Shown here one piece after another: positions 24,055 through 32,886 of a stretch of 64,000 nucleotides of DNA (positions are counted from its first letter, which is position 1; each line of letters begins with the position of its first letter). The notes below the pieces were generated by a model. The model did no database searches, was not told the DNA's origin, and worked only from the letters and a program-made list of their open reading frames with translations. The DNA lies in assembly GCF_003626535.1 (NCBI RefSeq), contig NZ_RBAL01000019.1:1-64000 (forward strand), read 5' to 3'. This DNA is from Streptomyces hoynatensis. GTDB lineage: Bacteria; Actinomycetota; Actinomycetes; Streptomycetales; Streptomycetaceae. A program made the position numbers and the translations under genes.

Positions 24055-26532
24055 GTGCAGCCGCTGAGGGCCGGGGACCCGGAGTCGGTGGGCGGGTTCG
24101 TGCTGCGGGGCCGGCTGGGAGCCGGGGGGATGGGCGAGGTGTTCCTGGGCCGGTCACCGGGTGGTCGCGCGGTGGCGGTGAAGGTGGTGCATCCGCACCT
24201 GGCGCGGCAGGGGGAGTTCCGCCGGCGGTTCGCGCGGGAGGTGGCGGCGGCGCGGGCGGTGGGCGGGGCGTTCACGGCTCCGGTGATGGCCGCCGGTCCG
24301 GAGGAGGACCGGCCGTGGATCGCGACCGTCTACATTCCGGCGCCTGATCTGGCGGAGGCCGTCGGGGTGGCGGGGCCGTTGCCGGAGGACGCGGTGTGGC
24401 GGCTGGCGGCGGGGCTGGCGGAGGCGTTGCAGGCCATCCACACGGTGGGGGTGCTGCACCGGGATCTGAAGCCGTCGAACGTACTGGTGGCCGCCGACGG
24501 GCCGCGGGTGATCGACTTCGGGATTGCGCGGACGCTGGAGGACACCGCGCTGACGGCGACCGGCCTGGTGGTGGGGACGGCGGGCTTCATGGCGCCCGAG
24601 CAGGCCGAGGGCGGCGAGGTCGGCCCGGCCTGCGATGTGTTCGCGCTGGGGGCGGTGGCCGCCTTCGCCACCACGGGGGCCGGGCCCTTCGGCGAGGGCC
24701 CGCCGCTGGCGGTGCTCCACCGGGTGGTCAACGGGCGGCCACGGCTGGACGGGCTCACGGGGCCGCTGCGCGAGCTGGTCGACGCGTGCCTGGCGAAAGA
24801 CCCCCGCGACCGGCCCACGCTCGCGGCCTTGCTGGAGCGGATCGGCGCGCACTGGGAGCCGGCGGACGATGTCCGCGGCGACTCACCCTGGCCCGATGCC
24901 GTCACCACCCTCATCCAGCGGCGTGCCACACCCCCGACGGCCCCCTACACCGAAGCCGCCGGGGCCACGGCGCCGCCGGACAGCGGACCGGAGGGGGCGC
25001 GTAGGCCCGTCGGCATCGACTTCGGCACGACGAACTCGGCCGTCGCCGTCATGGAAGGCGGCGGGGTCTCGCCGGTCCCCAACGCCCAGGGCGCGCACAC
25101 CACTGCCAGCCTGGTGGCCCTCACCGCCGAGGGGGATGTCCTCGTCGGCGCGGCCGCCGAGCGGCAGGCACTCACCCATCCCGGCCACACCTGGCACGCC
25201 GTCAAGCTGAAGCTGGGCACGGACTGGAGCATCACGCGGGGCGCCGTCCGGCTGACCGCCGAGGACGTCGCCGGACTGGTCCTCGCCCGCCTTCGCCGGG
25301 ACGCCGAGGACTACCTCGGCACGCCGGTCACCGACGTGGTGCTGGCGGTGCCCGCCGGCTTCCGTCGCGACCAGCGGGCCGCGCTGGTCCGGGCCGGTGA
25401 ACGGGCCGGGCTCAACGTCCTGCGGCTGATCAACGAGCCCTCGGCCGCGGCGATGGCCTACGGCCTGCACCGGGACGACTGCACCGTCCTGATCTTCGAT
25501 CTCGGCGCGGGCGCCCTCGACGTCTCCCTCATCGCGCTCAGCGACGGTGTCGTGGAGGTCATGGCCGCTGCGGGCGACGGCCGGCTCGGCGGCGACGAGT
25601 GGGACCTGCGGATCGTCGAGCACCTGACCGGGCTCGTACGGCGGCGGCACGGCGTGGATCTCACCGGCGACGTCGCCGCGGCCCAGCGGCTGCGCGAGGC
25701 GGCCGAGACGGCGAAGATCGAACTGTCGGCGGCGCGCACCACGACCCTCAGGCTGCCCTACCTCGCCACGGGGCCGGACGGCCCCGTCCACCTCGAAGAG
25801 GAACTGACCCGCGAGGAGTTCGAGGCGTTCACCCGGGACCTGCTGGAACGCTGCCGGACCCCCGTCGAACGCGTCCTCGCCGACGCCGGGCACACACTCG
25901 CCGACATCGACCGGGTCGTCCTGACGGGCGGCGCCGCCCGGATGCCCGCCGTGGGCGACCTGATCCGCCGGCTCACGGACGGCCGTGAGCCCTACCGGGG
26001 CCTGATCCCTGGGCCCGTCGCCGGCGGCGCCGCCCTTCAGGCGGGCGTCCTGACCGGCGCGGTGAAGGACGTGTTGCTCCTCGACGTCGCCCCCCACTCG
26101 ATCGGTATCGAAATGCACGGTGGGGTCACATGGAAGCTGCTCCTGCGGAACGAGACCATCCCCACAAAGCGCTCCGAAATCCTCACCACGCACACGGACG
26201 ACCAACCCACGGTGGTGGTCCACATCGTGGAGGGGGAGCGAGAGGACGCCGCGCGCAACTGGACCCTCGCGGTCCTCGAACTCGCCCTGCCTCCCGCTCC
26301 CCGCGGCGTGCCCCTGATCGAGGTGACGGCCGACTGCGACGCCAACGACATCCTTCGGATCACGGTCAGGGATCTGGGCACGGGCAACGAGACGGCTCCG
26401 CCGCTCCTCCCGCTGGGCCGGTCTGCGCGGTCTCGCCCCTGTGCTCCACCCGGCCGACTGAGAGCCCACCTCGCCCGGCCGGTCGGCGGTGACAGACAAG
26501 GGGCCAATCGGCACCGGCGGGTCCCACCATGA
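24055..26532 (+). CDS. Ser/Thr protein kinase fused to an Hsp70-like ATPase and beta substrate domain
   Basis: The 825-residue fusion starts at GTG 24055 (GGGGGG site; ATG 24016 is an alternative). Residues 13-275 form a complete Hanks kinase: GAGGMGEV, Lys43, HRDLKPSN (Asp137), DFG (Asp154) and APE (180-182). No membrane segment follows. A linker to about 318 leads to a full Hsp70 nucleotide-binding domain: GIDFGTTNSAVAV at 320, LAVPAGFRRDQRAAL, LINEPSAAAMAYG, DLGAGALDVS at 482 (DnaK has GGGTFD, so its Thr199 is Ala here), LGGDEWD, and VLTGGAARMP near 622. Residues 670-790 match the Hsp70 beta substrate domain up to RDLGTG. The helical lid is missing and replaced by a short Arg/Pro-rich tail. 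A soluble kinase with a chaperone-like module suggests phosphorylation of unfolded or captured clients, or nucleotide-controlled kinase output; this is inference. It sits alone between argC and a cellulase. Confidence 0.9.
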   Translation: MQPLRAGDPESVGGFVLRGRLGAGGMGEVFLGRSPGGRAVAVKVVHPHLARQGEFRRRFAREVAAARAVGGAFTAPVMAAGPEEDRPWIATVYIPAPDLAEAVGVAGPLPEDAVWRLAAGLAEALQAIHTVGVLHRDLKPSNVLVAADGPRVIDFGIARTLEDTALTATGLVVGTAGFMAPEQAEGGEVGPACDVFALGAVAAFATTGAGPFGEGPPLAVLHRVVNGRPRLDGLTGPLRELVDACLAKDPRDRPTLAALLERIGAHWEPADDVRGDSPWPDAVTTLIQRRATPPTAPYTEAAGATAPPDSGPEGARRPVGIDFGTTNSAVAVMEGGGVSPVPNAQGAHTTASLVALTAEGDVLVGAAAERQALTHPGHTWHAVKLKLGTDWSITRGAVRLTAEDVAGLVLARLRRDAEDYLGTPVTDVVLAVPAGFRRDQRAALVRAGERAGLNVLRLINEPSAAAMAYGLHRDDCTVLIFDLGAGALDVSLIALSDGVVEVMAAAGDGRLGGDEWDLRIVEHLTGLVRRRHGVDLTGDVAAAQRLREAAETAKIELSAARTTTLRLPYLATGPDGPVHLEEELTREEFEAFTRDLLERCRTPVERVLADAGHTLADIDRVVLTGGAARMPAVGDLIRRLTDGREPYRGLIPGPVAGGAALQAGVLTGAVKDVLLLDVAPHSIGIEMHGGVTWKLLLRNETIPTKRSEILTTHTDDQPTVVVHIVEGEREDAARNWTLAVLELALPPAPRGVPLIEVTADCDANDILRITVRDLGTGNETAPPLLPLGRSARSRPCAPPGRLRAHLARPVGGDRQGANRHRRVPP

Positions 26533-26553
26533 TCCCGGCGGAGCCCGGGGAGG

Positions 26554-27954
26554 TCACTCCAGGGGCGGCCAGGCGTTGCTGAGCAGCTCGGCGAAGTGCG
26601 CGGGGAACCACGCCCCGGCCGGGGGCGCGTCCGGCAGGGCGCCGGTCCTCGGGGGGTTGGCGCCCATGCCGAGGTACTCGGGGTCGCACATCGGCTCCCC
26701 GCGCAGGCCGGACTGGCCCTCCAGCGGGCTGCCGTCGGACTCGCCCGGCGGCTTGGCCCACACGTAGGCGTCGACGCCGGGGGCCGGGGCGGCCGTGGGG
26801 CGTTCGCCGAGCCCCGAGCCGGCCTGGTTGCACCAGTTCGCGGCGACGATCCGCCGGTCGGTGCGGCTCTGGTTGACGTACTCGTCGACGTTGACCGCGG
26901 AGCCGGGGCCCGTGGGGCGGTTCGGGCCGCCCCAGCCGTTGCGGGAGGTGTCGATCAGCATGCCGATGTCCGCGTCGAAGCCGAGGCCGGTCAGTTCCGC
27001 GCGAAAGGCCGCGACGTACGGCAGCTCGTCGAGGTACGGGTTCCAGTCGACCCATCGGCTCTGGTGGACGGGCACGCCCGCGACGACGTCGCCGGCGTCG
27101 AGGTAGGGCTCGTCCAGGACCGAGTAGTCGGCGACGTTGGAGACGAAGCCGTGGACGGCGGCGGTGGTGCTGCCCGCGGAGGTCGCGGCGTCGCGGAGGA
27201 GCCGCGCGGCGGCGTGGAAGTCCTCGTCCCAGCCGAGCCAGCCGTGGTGGCTGAGGTCCAGGTACGGATAGACGTTCGGGAGCGCGCCGAGCGTGGCCAG
27301 GGCGTAGCCGATGCCCTCGACGTACACGCCGGTGTCCCTGGCCTGCTCGCAGGCCCGCGTGGCGATGGCCCTGGGCTCGACGTGGGTGACCAGCCGGGAG
27401 AGGGAGTTCGGCTCGACGACGGTGACGATCCGCAGGTCGGCGTAGGCGGGGTCGGCCAGGATGTCCGCGATCGGGTCGACGAAGCTCTCGCGGTAGCGCG
27501 GCAGGTCGTCCGGGCCGAGCTCGCCGTACGGGGAGATGCGGTCGCAGTCGCGGAGGGGAAGGTCGTGGAGCACGAGCTGCACGACGCCTGCGCCCTGCGC
27601 CAGCGCCGCGTCGAGGTGCTCGCGCAGCCCCATCCGGCCGCCGGAGCCGCCGATCGCGGCGATCCGGTCCAGCCAGACGGCGGTGGGCTGGTCCGCGACG
27701 GCCTCGCCGCCCGGCACGGAGGCGGCGCGGGCGGACCACTCGGGGTTCACGTAGACCCGGGCGCCGGCGTAGGGGTTGTCCACGCGCTGGGCGGCGGCCA
27801 GGTCGAGGGGGCCGGTGGCGGCGGGGCCGGTGGCGGCGGCGGAGCCGCCGGCCCCGCCGGTCAGGACGGTGGCGGCGACCAGGGCGGTGCCAAGGGCCGC
27901 CAGGGCGGCGGGCCTTGGGCTGCGGTGACGGGTTCCGGTGCGGCTGGGGGGCAT
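26554..27954 (-). CDS. secreted GH6 cellulase (exo-type cellobiohydrolase-like), no binding module
   Basis: The 466-residue protein has a Sec-type signal (Arg-rich start, then AALAALGTALVAATVLTGG). A single GH6 catalytic domain follows, from about DNPYAGARVYVNPEWSA. LVLHDLPLRDCDRISPYGEL holds the catalytic acid Asp, NVYPYLDLSHHGWLGW is a substrate strand, and GMLIDTSRNGWGGPNRP is typical of GH6. The long C-terminal part with AYVWAKPPGESDG and GEPMCDPEY resembles exo-acting Cel6B enzymes with closed tunnels. Unlike most such enzymes it lacks a CBM2. The ATG at 27954 has a GGAGG site. A CebR-like operator lies 38 bases upstream. Confidence 0.9.
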   Translation of the reverse strand: MPPSRTGTRHRSPRPAALAALGTALVAATVLTGGAGGSAAATGPAATGPLDLAAAQRVDNPYAGARVYVNPEWSARAASVPGGEAVADQPTAVWLDRIAAIGGSGGRMGLREHLDAALAQGAGVVQLVLHDLPLRDCDRISPYGELGPDDLPRYRESFVDPIADILADPAYADLRIVTVVEPNSLSRLVTHVEPRAIATRACEQARDTGVYVEGIGYALATLGALPNVYPYLDLSHHGWLGWDEDFHAAARLLRDAATSAGSTTAAVHGFVSNVADYSVLDEPYLDAGDVVAGVPVHQSRWVDWNPYLDELPYVAAFRAELTGLGFDADIGMLIDTSRNGWGGPNRPTGPGSAVNVDEYVNQSRTDRRIVAANWCNQAGSGLGERPTAAPAPGVDAYVWAKPPGESDGSPLEGQSGLRGEPMCDPEYLGMGANPPRTGALPDAPPAGAWFPAHFAELLSNAWPPLE

Positions 27955-27991
27955 GGCGGTGTGGCCTCCTGGCTGGCGCGGTGTGGACCGG

Positions 27992-28005
27992 TCCGAGCGC
28001 TCCCA
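27992..28005. promoter_or_regulatory. CebR-like operator upstream of the GH6 cellulase
   Basis: TCCGAGCGCTCCCA matches the streptomycete cellulose/cellobiose operator TGGGAGCGCTCCCA at 12 of 14 positions. It is upstream of the GH6 start, as expected for repression released by cello-oligosaccharides. The cebR gene is not in the window. Confidence 0.7.
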
Positions 28006-28120
28006 TGACCTCCCCCACCGAGTGTCGAAACTCCGGCACGCTCCGTCAAGGGGCCCGGTGGGCACGGCACCGGCGCGCGAGTGCGGCGGCGCCCCCGGCC
28101 CGGTCGAGCCGCCCCTCCCG

Positions 28121-28164
28121 GCCCGTCCCCGGGGACGTCGGGGCCCGTCCCCGGGGACTTCGGG
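28121..28164. repeat. two 22-bp tandem repeats in the cellulase/oxidoreductase gap
   Basis: The units 28121-28142 and 28143-28164 differ at one base. Each contains the palindrome GTCCCCGGGGAC. They lie in the 369-bp divergent gap (27955-28323) that also carries the CebR-like site and the ECF41-type promoter; nothing else was recognised there. Confidence 0.8.
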
Positions 28165-28257
28165 GCCCTCCCGGCGCCCTCCTGGCCGGCACCGCGGCGG
28201 GCGCCGGCGGGGCGGGCGGAACGAGGCGGCGACTGTGACGTGGATCACTCTGAGCGC

Positions 28258-28284
28258 TGTCACGCATGCGGGGGCCCACCTGTC
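28258..28284 (+). promoter_or_regulatory. candidate ECF41-type promoter of the oxidoreductase-sigJ operon
   Basis: TGTCACG (28258-28264), a 16-base spacer and TGTC (28281-28284) match the ECF41 target pattern TGTCACA-N16-CGTC closely. It lies 40 bases before the oxidoreductase start, as expected for an autoregulated ECF41 locus. Confidence 0.6.
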
Positions 28285-28323
28285 CCATGGGCGTTCCTGC
28301 ACGCGAGTACCGGAGTGAGCAGG

Positions 28324-29577
28324 ATGAAGACCGACCACCGCATCGTCATACTCGGCGCCGGCTACACCGGCATGCTGGCCGCCCTCCGCCTGGCCCGCCG
28401 CACCCGCAGGACGGGCGCGCGGATCACGCTGGTCAATCCCTCGGCCCGGTTCACCGAGCGGCTGCGGATGCACCAGGTCGCGGCGGGCCAGGAGCTGGCC
28501 GACCACCGCATCCCCGAGCTGCTGGCCGGCACCGGCGTCGCGTTCGTCCGGGGCCGGGCCACCGCGATCGACCCGCGGGCGCGCCGGGTGTCGATCGAGG
28601 CGCCCGCCGTGGCGCCCGCCGGCGCCCCGGGGGCCGGCGCGGCCGGGCCCGCCGGCCCGGCGTACCACACCCTCGCCTACGACACCCTCGTCTACGCGCT
28701 CGGCAGCGGCGCCGACACGAGCCTCGTGCCCGGCGCCGCCGCGCACGCCTTCACTCTCGACGACCCGCGCACCGCGCACGAGTTCGCCACCCGGCTGCCC
28801 GCCCTGGCCGCCGCCCAGGGCACCGTGGTGGTCTGCGGCGCGGGCCTGACCGGCGTGGAGGCCGCGGCCGAGATCGCCGAGAGCCACCCGGGCCTGCGGG
28901 TCACCCTCGTCGGCCGGGAGGCGCCGGGCGCCATGATGGGCGAGCGGGCGCGCGCACATCTGCGCCGCGCCCTCGACCGGCTCGGCGTGACCGTCCGCAC
29001 GGGCACCACCGTCACGGCGGTGCGGGCCGACGCGGTCGAGCTGGCCGACGGCGAGCTGCTGCCCTCCGGCCTCACCCTGTGGACCGCCGGGGTGCGCGCG
29101 CCGCGGCTGGCCGCCGAGTCGGGGATCGCGACCGACGCGCGCGGCCTGGTGACCGTGGACGCCGAACTGCGGTCGGTGTCGCACCCCGAGATCTACGCGA
29201 TCGGCGACGCCGCGGCGACCCGCCAGGCGTGGGGGCCGGTCCACGGCACCTGCCAGAGCGGCCTGCCCACGGCCCAGCACGTCGCCGACGCCCTCGCGGC
29301 CCGGCTGCGCGGGAAGCGGCCGAAGCCGTTCCGGTTCGGCTACGTCCACCAGCCCGTCAGCCTCGGGCGGCGGGACGCCGTCATCCAGTTCACGCACGCG
29401 GACGACAGCCCGCGGCGCTGGTACCTCAGGGGTGCCTGGGCGATCAGATACAAGGAGACGATCAGCGGCAGCCCGCTGAAGCTGTACCGGCTGAGCAGGC
29501 GCCTGAACGTCGGCGCCACCCTCTCCCGGGGCGGCCGCGCGACCCGCAGGCCGGCGGTGCCTGCGCAGGTGCCGTGA
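28324..29577 (+). CDS. NAD(P)/FAD-dependent oxidoreductase (NDH-2-like), ECF41 partner
   Basis: The 417-residue flavoprotein has two dinucleotide-binding motifs: an N-terminal FAD motif, IVILGAGYTGMLAALRLAR, and an NAD(P)H motif, TVVVCGAGLTGVEAAAEIAE. The FAD-ribityl motif IYAIGDAAATR lies near residue 295. It resembles type II NADH dehydrogenases and related quinone or disulfide reductases. The C-terminus has a mildly hydrophobic WYLRGAWAIRYK segment that could touch the membrane. The sigma factor gene follows 50 bases later, and ECF41 sigma genes are typically paired with such a redox enzyme. ATG 28324 is supported by the preceding ribosome-site-like GAGCAGG. Confidence 0.87.
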   Translation: MKTDHRIVILGAGYTGMLAALRLARRTRRTGARITLVNPSARFTERLRMHQVAAGQELADHRIPELLAGTGVAFVRGRATAIDPRARRVSIEAPAVAPAGAPGAGAAGPAGPAYHTLAYDTLVYALGSGADTSLVPGAAAHAFTLDDPRTAHEFATRLPALAAAQGTVVVCGAGLTGVEAAAEIAESHPGLRVTLVGREAPGAMMGERARAHLRRALDRLGVTVRTGTTVTAVRADAVELADGELLPSGLTLWTAGVRAPRLAAESGIATDARGLVTVDAELRSVSHPEIYAIGDAAATRQAWGPVHGTCQSGLPTAQHVADALAARLRGKRPKPFRFGYVHQPVSLGRRDAVIQFTHADDSPRRWYLRGAWAIRYKETISGSPLKLYRLSRRLNVGATLSRGGRATRRPAVPAQVP

Positions 29578-29627
29578 CCGCGGGAATCGCCTTGCCGCCC
29601 CGTTCGGGGCGCTGGGAGCATGGGCCG

Positions 29628-30551
29628 ATGATCCATGCGGGGAGTGAGCGGGGCCCGGGCGGGGAGCCGTTCGGGGCCCACCGGCGGCTGCTGTTCGGCA
29701 CCGCGTACCGGCTGCTCGGCAGCGTCGCCGACGCCGAGGACGTGCTCCAGGACGCCTGGCTGGCCTGGCAGGGCGCCGACCGCGCCACGGTGCGCAACCC
29801 CCGCGCGTACCTGGTGCGTACGGTCACGAATCTCGCCCTCAACCGGCTCACCTCCGCCCGCGTCACCCGCGAGACCTACGTCGGGCCGTGGCTGCCCGAG
29901 CCGCTGCTGGCCTCGCCGGACGTCGCCGACGAGGCCGAGCTGGCCGACACCGTCTCGATGGCGCTGCTCGTGGTGCTGGAGACGCTGACGCCGGTGGAGC
30001 GCGCCGTGTTCGTGCTCCGCGAGGCCTTCGCCTTCTCGCACGCCGAGATCGCGGAGATCCTCGGCCGGCCGGAGCCGACCGTGCGGCAGATCGCCCACCG
30101 GGCCCGCCGGCACGTGGCGGACCGCCGGCCACGCCACGACGCCGACCCCGCACGGCACCAGGAGGTCACCGCGCGGTTCCTGACGGCCTGTGCGGGCGGT
30201 GACCTGAACGCCGTCATGGAGCTGCTCGCGCCGGACGTCGTGGCCTGGTCCGACGGCGGCGGCAAGGTCACGGCGGCCCGCCGGCCGCTGTACGGCGCCG
30301 ACCACGTGGCGCGCTGGGTGCTCGGCGTGCTGGCCAAGCCGGTGTCGGCCGGCGTGGTGCTGGAGCCGGCCGTGATCAACGCCGAGCCCGGCCTGCTCCT
30401 GACCCTGGGCGGACGGCCCGTCGGCACCGTGTCGCTCGAGGTGGCGGACGGCCTCGTCCGGCACCTGCGCTTCCAGCTCAACCCGGACAAGCTGCGCGGC
30501 GTGCAGGGCGCCGTGCCGGGTGGCGTGCGGGGCGGCGAGCCCGGGGCGTAG
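29628..30551 (+). CDS. sigJ: ECF41-group RNA polymerase sigma factor with SnoaL-like C-terminal domain
   Basis: In this 307-residue protein, region 2 is at about residues 15-80 (AYRLLGSVADAEDVLQDAW) and region 4 at about 110-160 (LTPVERAVFVLREAFAFSHAEIAEIL). A NTF2/SnoaL-fold extension follows. All three ECF41 hallmark motifs are present: WLPEPL in the linker, DGGGK in the extension, and NPDKL near the end. In this group the C-terminal extension replaces an anti-sigma factor and controls activity. The upstream oxidoreductase is the usual operon partner. The inducing signal is unknown. The symbol follows the common name for this group. Confidence 0.92.
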   Translation: MIHAGSERGPGGEPFGAHRRLLFGTAYRLLGSVADAEDVLQDAWLAWQGADRATVRNPRAYLVRTVTNLALNRLTSARVTRETYVGPWLPEPLLASPDVADEAELADTVSMALLVVLETLTPVERAVFVLREAFAFSHAEIAEILGRPEPTVRQIAHRARRHVADRRPRHDADPARHQEVTARFLTACAGGDLNAVMELLAPDVVAWSDGGGKVTAARRPLYGADHVARWVLGVLAKPVSAGVVLEPAVINAEPGLLLTLGGRPVGTVSLEVADGLVRHLRFQLNPDKLRGVQGAVPGGVRGGEPGA

Positions 30552-30673
30552 GGGTGGCGGGGCGCGCTGGGCGGCAACGCGGCCGGCCGGCCCGCCCGTT
30601 CCGGCCGGCGCCCGCCCGCCGCGGGGCGTGCCCTCGCGGGCCGGCGCCGGGGGGCCGAGAGGCGGGCGGGGCC

Positions 30674-31678
30674 TCAGGCGGCCAGCAGCCGCTCGCTCAG
30701 CTCCCACAGGCGGCGGGCCGACCGTGGGTCGAGGGCGTGCGGCACGACGTCGGAGGGGATGTCCCGCTCGACGCCGAAGGCGATGGGCCTCGGGGTGTCC
30801 AGCGGGGAGACGTCGTTGTCCTTCAGGTAGACGCCGCCGACTTCGGCCAGCAGCGGGCTGGTGGCGGCGAACACGCTGGTGCTCGCGCCCTGTTGGGGGG
30901 TCTTGAGCTCCCGGGCGGGGTCGATGACCGGCCGGCCTGCCGCGTCGATCAGCCCCATGGCCCGCAGCTCCTCCCGGGTCACCGCCGGCCCGTCCTCCTC
31001 CCGGGAGGGCCCCAGGCCGGTGGTGGCGATGATGCCGGGGTGCACGGCGTAGCCGCGGATTCCCTCGGCTGCCCAGCGGCGATCCAGCTCCACGGCGAAC
31101 AGGACGTTGGCGGTCTTCGACTGGCCGTAGGCGAGCATGCCGTCGTAGCCGGTCGCGAAGTGCGGGTCGTCCCAGCGGATGTCGGAGAGCCGGTGGCCGC
31201 CGGAGGTCACGTTGACCACCCGGGCGCCGTGCGCGGCGCGCAGGGCGGGGAGCAGGGCCAGGGTGAGCTGGAAATGGCCGAGGTGGTTGGTCGCGAACTG
31301 CGATTCGTAGCCGCGCGCGTCCCGGAACAGGGGGCCGCTCATGATGCCGGCGTTGTTGATCAGCACGTGGAGCGGGCGGCCCGAGTCGAGCCGGCGGCGG
31401 GCGAAGGCGTCGATCGACGCCGGGTCGAGGAGGTCGAGCCGGCCCAGTTCGACGCGGGGGATTCCGGCCAGCGCGGCGGCGGCACGGTCCGGGTTGCGCG
31501 CGCCCACGGTGACCGTGGCGCCGGCCTTGCTCAGCGCGCGGGTGGTCTCCAGGCCGATCCCGGAGTGGCCGCCGGTGACGAGGACGTGCCGGCCGGTCAG
31601 GTCGATGCCCCGGAGGACCTCGCCGGCCGTGGAGGCCGCGGTGAAGCCGGAGCCCAGGGGGTGCTGTTGCTGCGTCAT
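30674..31678 (-). CDS. short-chain dehydrogenase/reductase
   Basis: The 334-residue SDR has the cofactor motif LVTGGHSGIGLETTRALSKAG, the structural NNAG in VLINNAGIM, and the catalytic Ser-Tyr-Lys set (VNVTSGGHR, then YGQSKTANVLFA). It resembles the retinol-dehydrogenase/WW-oxidoreductase-like branch with a long C-terminal region. It probably uses NADP(H); the substrate is unknown. The ATG at 31678 (MTQQQHPLG) faces a divergent AraC-type regulator 73 bases away, which is its likely controller. Confidence 0.87.
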   Translation of the reverse strand: MTQQQHPLGSGFTAASTAGEVLRGIDLTGRHVLVTGGHSGIGLETTRALSKAGATVTVGARNPDRAAAALAGIPRVELGRLDLLDPASIDAFARRRLDSGRPLHVLINNAGIMSGPLFRDARGYESQFATNHLGHFQLTLALLPALRAAHGARVVNVTSGGHRLSDIRWDDPHFATGYDGMLAYGQSKTANVLFAVELDRRWAAEGIRGYAVHPGIIATTGLGPSREEDGPAVTREELRAMGLIDAAGRPVIDPARELKTPQQGASTSVFAATSPLLAEVGGVYLKDNDVSPLDTPRPIAFGVERDIPSDVVPHALDPRSARRLWELSERLLAA

Positions 31679-31751
31679 GTCACCACTCTGCGGGCCACCG
31701 CCCGTACGCTGAATCCTTGCCAGTCCGCATTTCTTGCGTGAGAGTACGGAC

Positions 31752-32735
31752 ATGGCGGGTGATCAGCTGTCGGAGGTGTTCGACCTCGTCGAGATCCGGG
31801 GGCAGATGACGGGCGGGTTCGCGGTGCGGGGCCCCTGGGTGGCGCGCTCCCCGGTCGAGGACCCGATGAAGCTCGTCGCGATGGTGCGCGGCCGGGCGCG
31901 GCTGAGCACGGACGGCATCGAGGGCCCGATCGGGCTGGAGCCAGGCGACGTCGCCATCCTGAACGGCCGGAGGTGGCTGCGCGTCGAGGGCGGCACCGGG
32001 GACGGGCCGCCCCGCGAGGTGGTGCCCGAGCCCGGGTTCGCCGCCCTCCGCTCCCCCGGCCGAGGCGGCGGCTCAGGCGGCGGGAATCCCGGGAACGCCG
32101 GGGACCCGGGCGACGTGGTCCTCGGCGGCCACGTCGACCTCAACCAGGCCGGCCGGGCGCTGCTGTTGCAGGCGCTGCCGCCGGTGGGGCACGTCCGGGC
32201 CTCGGCCGCCGCCGCGCCCCAGCTGCGCGCCGGCCTGGAGCGGCTGCTCGAGGAGGCGGAAGGCGACCGGCTCGGCTCGGCCTTCGCGCTGCGGCAGTAC
32301 GGCCAGCTGCTGCTCCTCGAGGTGCTGCGCGCCTACGTCGGCCAGGCCGAACTGCCCCCGGGGTGGCTGCGGTTGCTGACCGACGAACGGCTGCGCCCCG
32401 CGGTCGCCCTGCTCCACGCCGAGCCGGGGAGGTCCTGGCGGCTGGCGGAGCTGGCGCGGGCCGCGGCGATGTCGCGGACCTCCTTCGCCGAACGCTTCCG
32501 GGAGGTGGCGGGCGTGCCGCCGCTGGCGTACCTGCACCGCTGGCGGATGCTGCGGGCGCGGCGGGCCCTGCGCGAGGGCGAGGTCCGCGTCGGCTCGCTG
32601 GCCACCGCGCTGGGATACGCCTCGGAGAGCGCGTTCAGCACCGCCTTCAAGCGGGAGGTGGGCGAATCGCCGCTGCGCTACCGGCGCCGGGTGCGCGGCG
32701 AACGGCCCCCGCAGGCCGAGCCGCTGGGGGTGTGA
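31752..32735 (+). CDS. AraC-family regulator with cupin-like sensor domain
   Basis: The 327-residue protein carries an N-terminal cupin-type effector domain (FAVRGPWVARSPVEDPMKLVAMVRG through GDVAILNG). An insertion of Gly/Pro/Asn-rich residues near position 110 follows. The C-terminal double helix-turn-helix has RSWRLAELARAAAMSRTSFAERFRE and VGSLATALGYASESAFSTAFKRE, ending SPLRYRRRVR. It probably controls the divergent SDR gene through their 73-bp gap. ATG 31752 is the first in-frame ATG after a poorly supported upstream start. Confidence 0.88.
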   Translation: MAGDQLSEVFDLVEIRGQMTGGFAVRGPWVARSPVEDPMKLVAMVRGRARLSTDGIEGPIGLEPGDVAILNGRRWLRVEGGTGDGPPREVVPEPGFAALRSPGRGGGSGGGNPGNAGDPGDVVLGGHVDLNQAGRALLLQALPPVGHVRASAAAAPQLRAGLERLLEEAEGDRLGSAFALRQYGQLLLLEVLRAYVGQAELPPGWLRLLTDERLRPAVALLHAEPGRSWRLAELARAAAMSRTSFAERFREVAGVPPLAYLHRWRMLRARRALREGEVRVGSLATALGYASESAFSTAFKREVGESPLRYRRRVRGERPPQAEPLGV

Positions 32736-32886
32736 GGCGCGGCACGGCAGGCGCCCGCCGCCCTTGCGCCCCGCCCGGCGCGGGCCCGGCCCCGACACGG
32801 GGGTCCGCCAGGCCGCGGCGAACCGGCCCGGCCGGCGCCCCACCCGAGCCCCGCGCCCCCGCCCGGCCCGCCCACCGCAACTCAGG

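Noticed and set aside
26400..26532. Possible frameshift at the end of the kinase-Hsp70 gene
   Set aside because: The last 45 residues do not resemble Hsp70, but the other frames do not restore a lid domain either, so a natural truncation is more likely.
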